Shown here: positions 62,788 to 64,000 of the stretch, piece after piece | Layout of the letters: every line of letters begins with the position of its first letter | How positions within the stretch are numbered: position 1 is the stretch's first letter | Source of the DNA: Acidovorax sp. A79 | GTDB lineage: Bacteria; Pseudomonadota; Gammaproteobacteria; Burkholderiales; Burkholderiaceae_C | DNA: 64,000 bases | Direction of reading: 5' to 3' | NCBI RefSeq assembly: GCF_041154505.1 | Contig: NZ_AP028672.1 | Location: 2,892,501-2,956,500, forward strand | The notes under the pieces: model-generated | Database searches by the model: none | What the model saw: the letters and a program-made list of their open reading frames with translations, nothing else | Told to the model about the DNA's origin: nothing | Translations under genes and position numbers: made by a program

Positions 62788-63279
62788 TCAGGTGGCCGCA
62801 ACGCGGCGGCGGCGGTTGCCCAGCCGCTTGGCCAGCACGGCCCCCGCGGCCATCACCAGGCCCAGCGCGATGGCGGGCTGGCGGATCGACAATTCGGTGA
62901 AACGGATCGCCGGCAGGCTCCACAGCTTGCAGGGCGCGCTGGCCTGCACGGTGGCGCTGCGGGCGCGGTGCGAAAAGAACGCGCCTTCGCCGACCACCGA
63001 GCCCGCGCCCACGATGGCCAGGCGCAAACGTTCCTTCTCGTCCTGGTAGTGCACGCTCAGGCTGCCGCTTTCCACCAGGTACAGGGTGCGGTCCGTGGCG
63101 CCCTGGGTGAACAGCACCTGCCCGGCGGGCATGACCACGGGCAGGAGGTACGACGACAGCACATCCCACTGCGCGGGGGTCAGCGGGTTGGTCATGCTGT
63201 CGTCTGCACTGGCCTGTGCAATGGCATCGATCAGACCTTGCAGGTCCACCTTGGAAACAACCGGCGTGGGAACATTCAT
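62788..63279 (-). CDS. Cyclic nucleotide-binding domain protein
   Basis: A 163-residue protein consisting mainly of a Crp-type cNMP-binding beta-roll (~30-140: LLPVVMPAGQVLFTQGATDRTLYLVESGSLSVHY, GAGSVVGEGAFF, RSATVQASAPCKLWSLP). The C-terminal helix and basic tail (LAKRLGNRRRRV) are too short for the usual winged HTH, so it is not a normal Crp/FNR regulator. GEGAFF resembles the phosphate-binding cassette, but the usual Arg position holds a Phe-Phe-Ser-His-Arg variant, so ligand binding is uncertain. The mnmE 3' end is upstream. Confidence 0.8.
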   Translation of the reverse strand: MNVPTPVVSKVDLQGLIDAIAQASADDSMTNPLTPAQWDVLSSYLLPVVMPAGQVLFTQGATDRTLYLVESGSLSVHYQDEKERLRLAIVGAGSVVGEGAFFSHRARSATVQASAPCKLWSLPAIRFTELSIRQPAIALGLVMAAGAVLAKRLGNRRRRVAAT

Positions 63280-63401
63280 GGTGCGCCGAAAGTACCCTTG
63301 TTACAGATGGGACACAAGCGTTGGTAACGTCCGTTTACAACATTCGCGACAAGCGGCGGCGTGGGCTCCTTGGCCGGATGCCGCCGGCCGCCTCGCGCCC
63401 T

Positions 63402-64000
63402 TCATTTGCCGATGCAGAAGCTGGAAAAGATGACGCCCAGCAGGTCGTCCGAACTGAATTCGCCCGTGATGGCGCTCAGGGCGTTCTGGGCCAGGCGCAG
63501 CTCCTCGGCCAGCAGGTCCAGCGCCGGGCCCTGCGCCTGCAGCTGGTCGGCCGCCTCCTGCAGATGGGCCCCCACGGCCTGCAGCGCCTGCACATGCCGG
63601 GCCCGGGCGATGTAGATGCCCTCCGGCGCGGACTGCCACCCCGCCACCTCCAGCAGCAGGCGCCGCAGGCTGTCGAGCCCCTCGCCCGTGCGGGCCGACA
63701 GGCGCACCCCCGGCCGGGCGCTCGCTCCCGCAGGAGCCCCGGGCACGCCCCGGGGAGCCCGGTCCAGCTTGTTCCAGACATCGATGACGGGGATGCTTCC
63801 AGGCAGTTTCTGGGCCAGTGCGCTTTCTATACCTGCGTCGGCAGCTATGTAATCAATAGCATCCGCGCGCTCCAGGTCGTGCAGGAACAGCACCGCGTCG
63901 GCCCCCGCGATCTCGTCCCAGGCGCGCGCGATGCCGATGCGCTCCACCTCGTCGCTGCTGTCCCGCAGGCCCGCGGTATCGATGATGTGCAGCGGCACGC
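63402..64000 (-). CDS. mnmE: tRNA modification GTPase MnmE, C-terminal part (cut by window edge)
   Basis: The visible ~199 residues start in the GTPase domain at [13 protein letters not shown] (G3 DxxG), include NKLD (G4) and end with the helical domain and the invariant FCIGK, whose Cys is needed for U34 modification with MnmG. The 5' part lies beyond the right edge. The segment [14 protein letters not shown] between the G3 and G4 motifs is encoded by a dispersed 44-bp repeat, yet the frame and overall length remain compatible with the family. Confidence 0.95.
   Translation of the reverse strand, partial: VPLHIIDTAGLRDSSDEVERIGIARAWDEIAGADAVLFLHDLERADAIDYIAADAGIESALAQKLPGSIPVIDVWNKLDRAPRGVPGAPAGASARPGVRLSARTGEGLDSLRRLLLEVAGWQSAPEGIYIARARHVQALQAVGAHLQEAADQLQAQGPALDLLAEELRLAQNALSAITGEFSSDDLLGVIFSSFCIGK
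63819..63861 (+). repeat. Dispersed 44-bp palindromic repeat, copy 11, inside mnmE
   Basis: TGCGCTTTCTATACCTGCG, then GCAGCTATGTAATCAATAGCA, the latter close to intergenic copies 8 and 10. It lies in reverse orientation relative to mnmE and is translated as [14 protein letters not shown]. Confidence 0.7.

Noticed and set aside
1..64000. CRISPR arrays, tRNA or rRNA genes, transposases, prophage genes
   Set aside because: Looked for and not seen: no regular spacer pattern, no cloverleaf-like CCA-ended segments, and no integrase or transposase motifs among the genes.

Overview
The window is about 64 kb of chromosome from a GC-rich (roughly two-thirds G+C by eye) betaproteobacterium, most likely of the Comamonadaceae and Acidovorax-like. 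That placement rests on gene content, the gene orders kdsD-kdsC-lptC, lptD-surA-ksgA and metX-metW, and protein character. It is an inference, since no database search was possible. About 48 protein genes are supported. No rRNA, tRNA, CRISPR array, transposase or phage gene was seen.

Layout. 0-3.1 kb: minus-strand cluster SPFH / DUF4178 / DUF350, running off the left edge. 3.3-4.1 kb: DUF2061 membrane protein and a short flagellar rod-type protein. 4.2-8.3 kb: beta-alanine catabolism (LysR regulator, omega-amino-acid:pyruvate transaminase, methylmalonate-semialdehyde dehydrogenase). 8.5-12.2 kb: malic enzyme maeB, then a secreted RNase Sa/barnase-type ribonuclease with a barstar inhibitor. 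12.3-18.4 kb: ksgA, surA, lptD, and a divergent amgK-type sugar kinase. 18.5-22.9 kb: rsmE, a diguanylate cyclase, an acyl-CoA dehydrogenase and an SRAP-family protein lacking the usual Cys2. 22.9-25.7 kb: gene-poor patch of lower GC with a secreted beta-helix protein and an acyltransferase. 25.8-31.7 kb: a minus-strand run for oxygen-independent ubiquinone synthesis (ubiU, ubiV, PAQR, ubiT, DGC protein, ubiX, ubiD) behind an FNR-like site. 31.8-42.4 kb: MFS permease, LysR, two M20 hydrolases, YidB, alpha/beta hydrolase, diguanylate cyclase and chemoreceptor. 42.6-50 kb: hydroxypyruvate isomerase, MerR/oxidoreductase pair, DJ-1/MocR pair, glpQ, metXW. 50-52.3 kb: a TMEM165-type transporter under a yybP-ykoY riboswitch and two tandem glycine-rich RRM genes. 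52.4-57.6 kb: SDR, lptC-kdsC-kdsD, and a KefB/YbaL antiporter. 57.8-64 kb: a GGDEF-EAL protein, apt, a conserved hypothetical, a cNMP-binding protein and the 3' part of mnmE.

Themes. Outer-membrane assembly (lptD, lptC, surA, kdsC, kdsD, amgK), c-di-GMP signalling (three enzymes) and anaerobic respiration support (ubiTUV) stand out.

The most unusual content is not a gene. A ~44-bp AT-richer palindromic repeat occurs at least eleven times (about one per 6 kb). It usually abuts or overlaps a start or stop codon, and it lies twice inside reading frames (the SDR gene and mnmE), where it is translated without breaking the frame. A second ~100-130-bp repeat family occurs four times, twice fused upstream of a copy of the first. 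The two RRM genes also share a conserved leader whose last hairpin would sequester the Shine-Dalgarno sequence.
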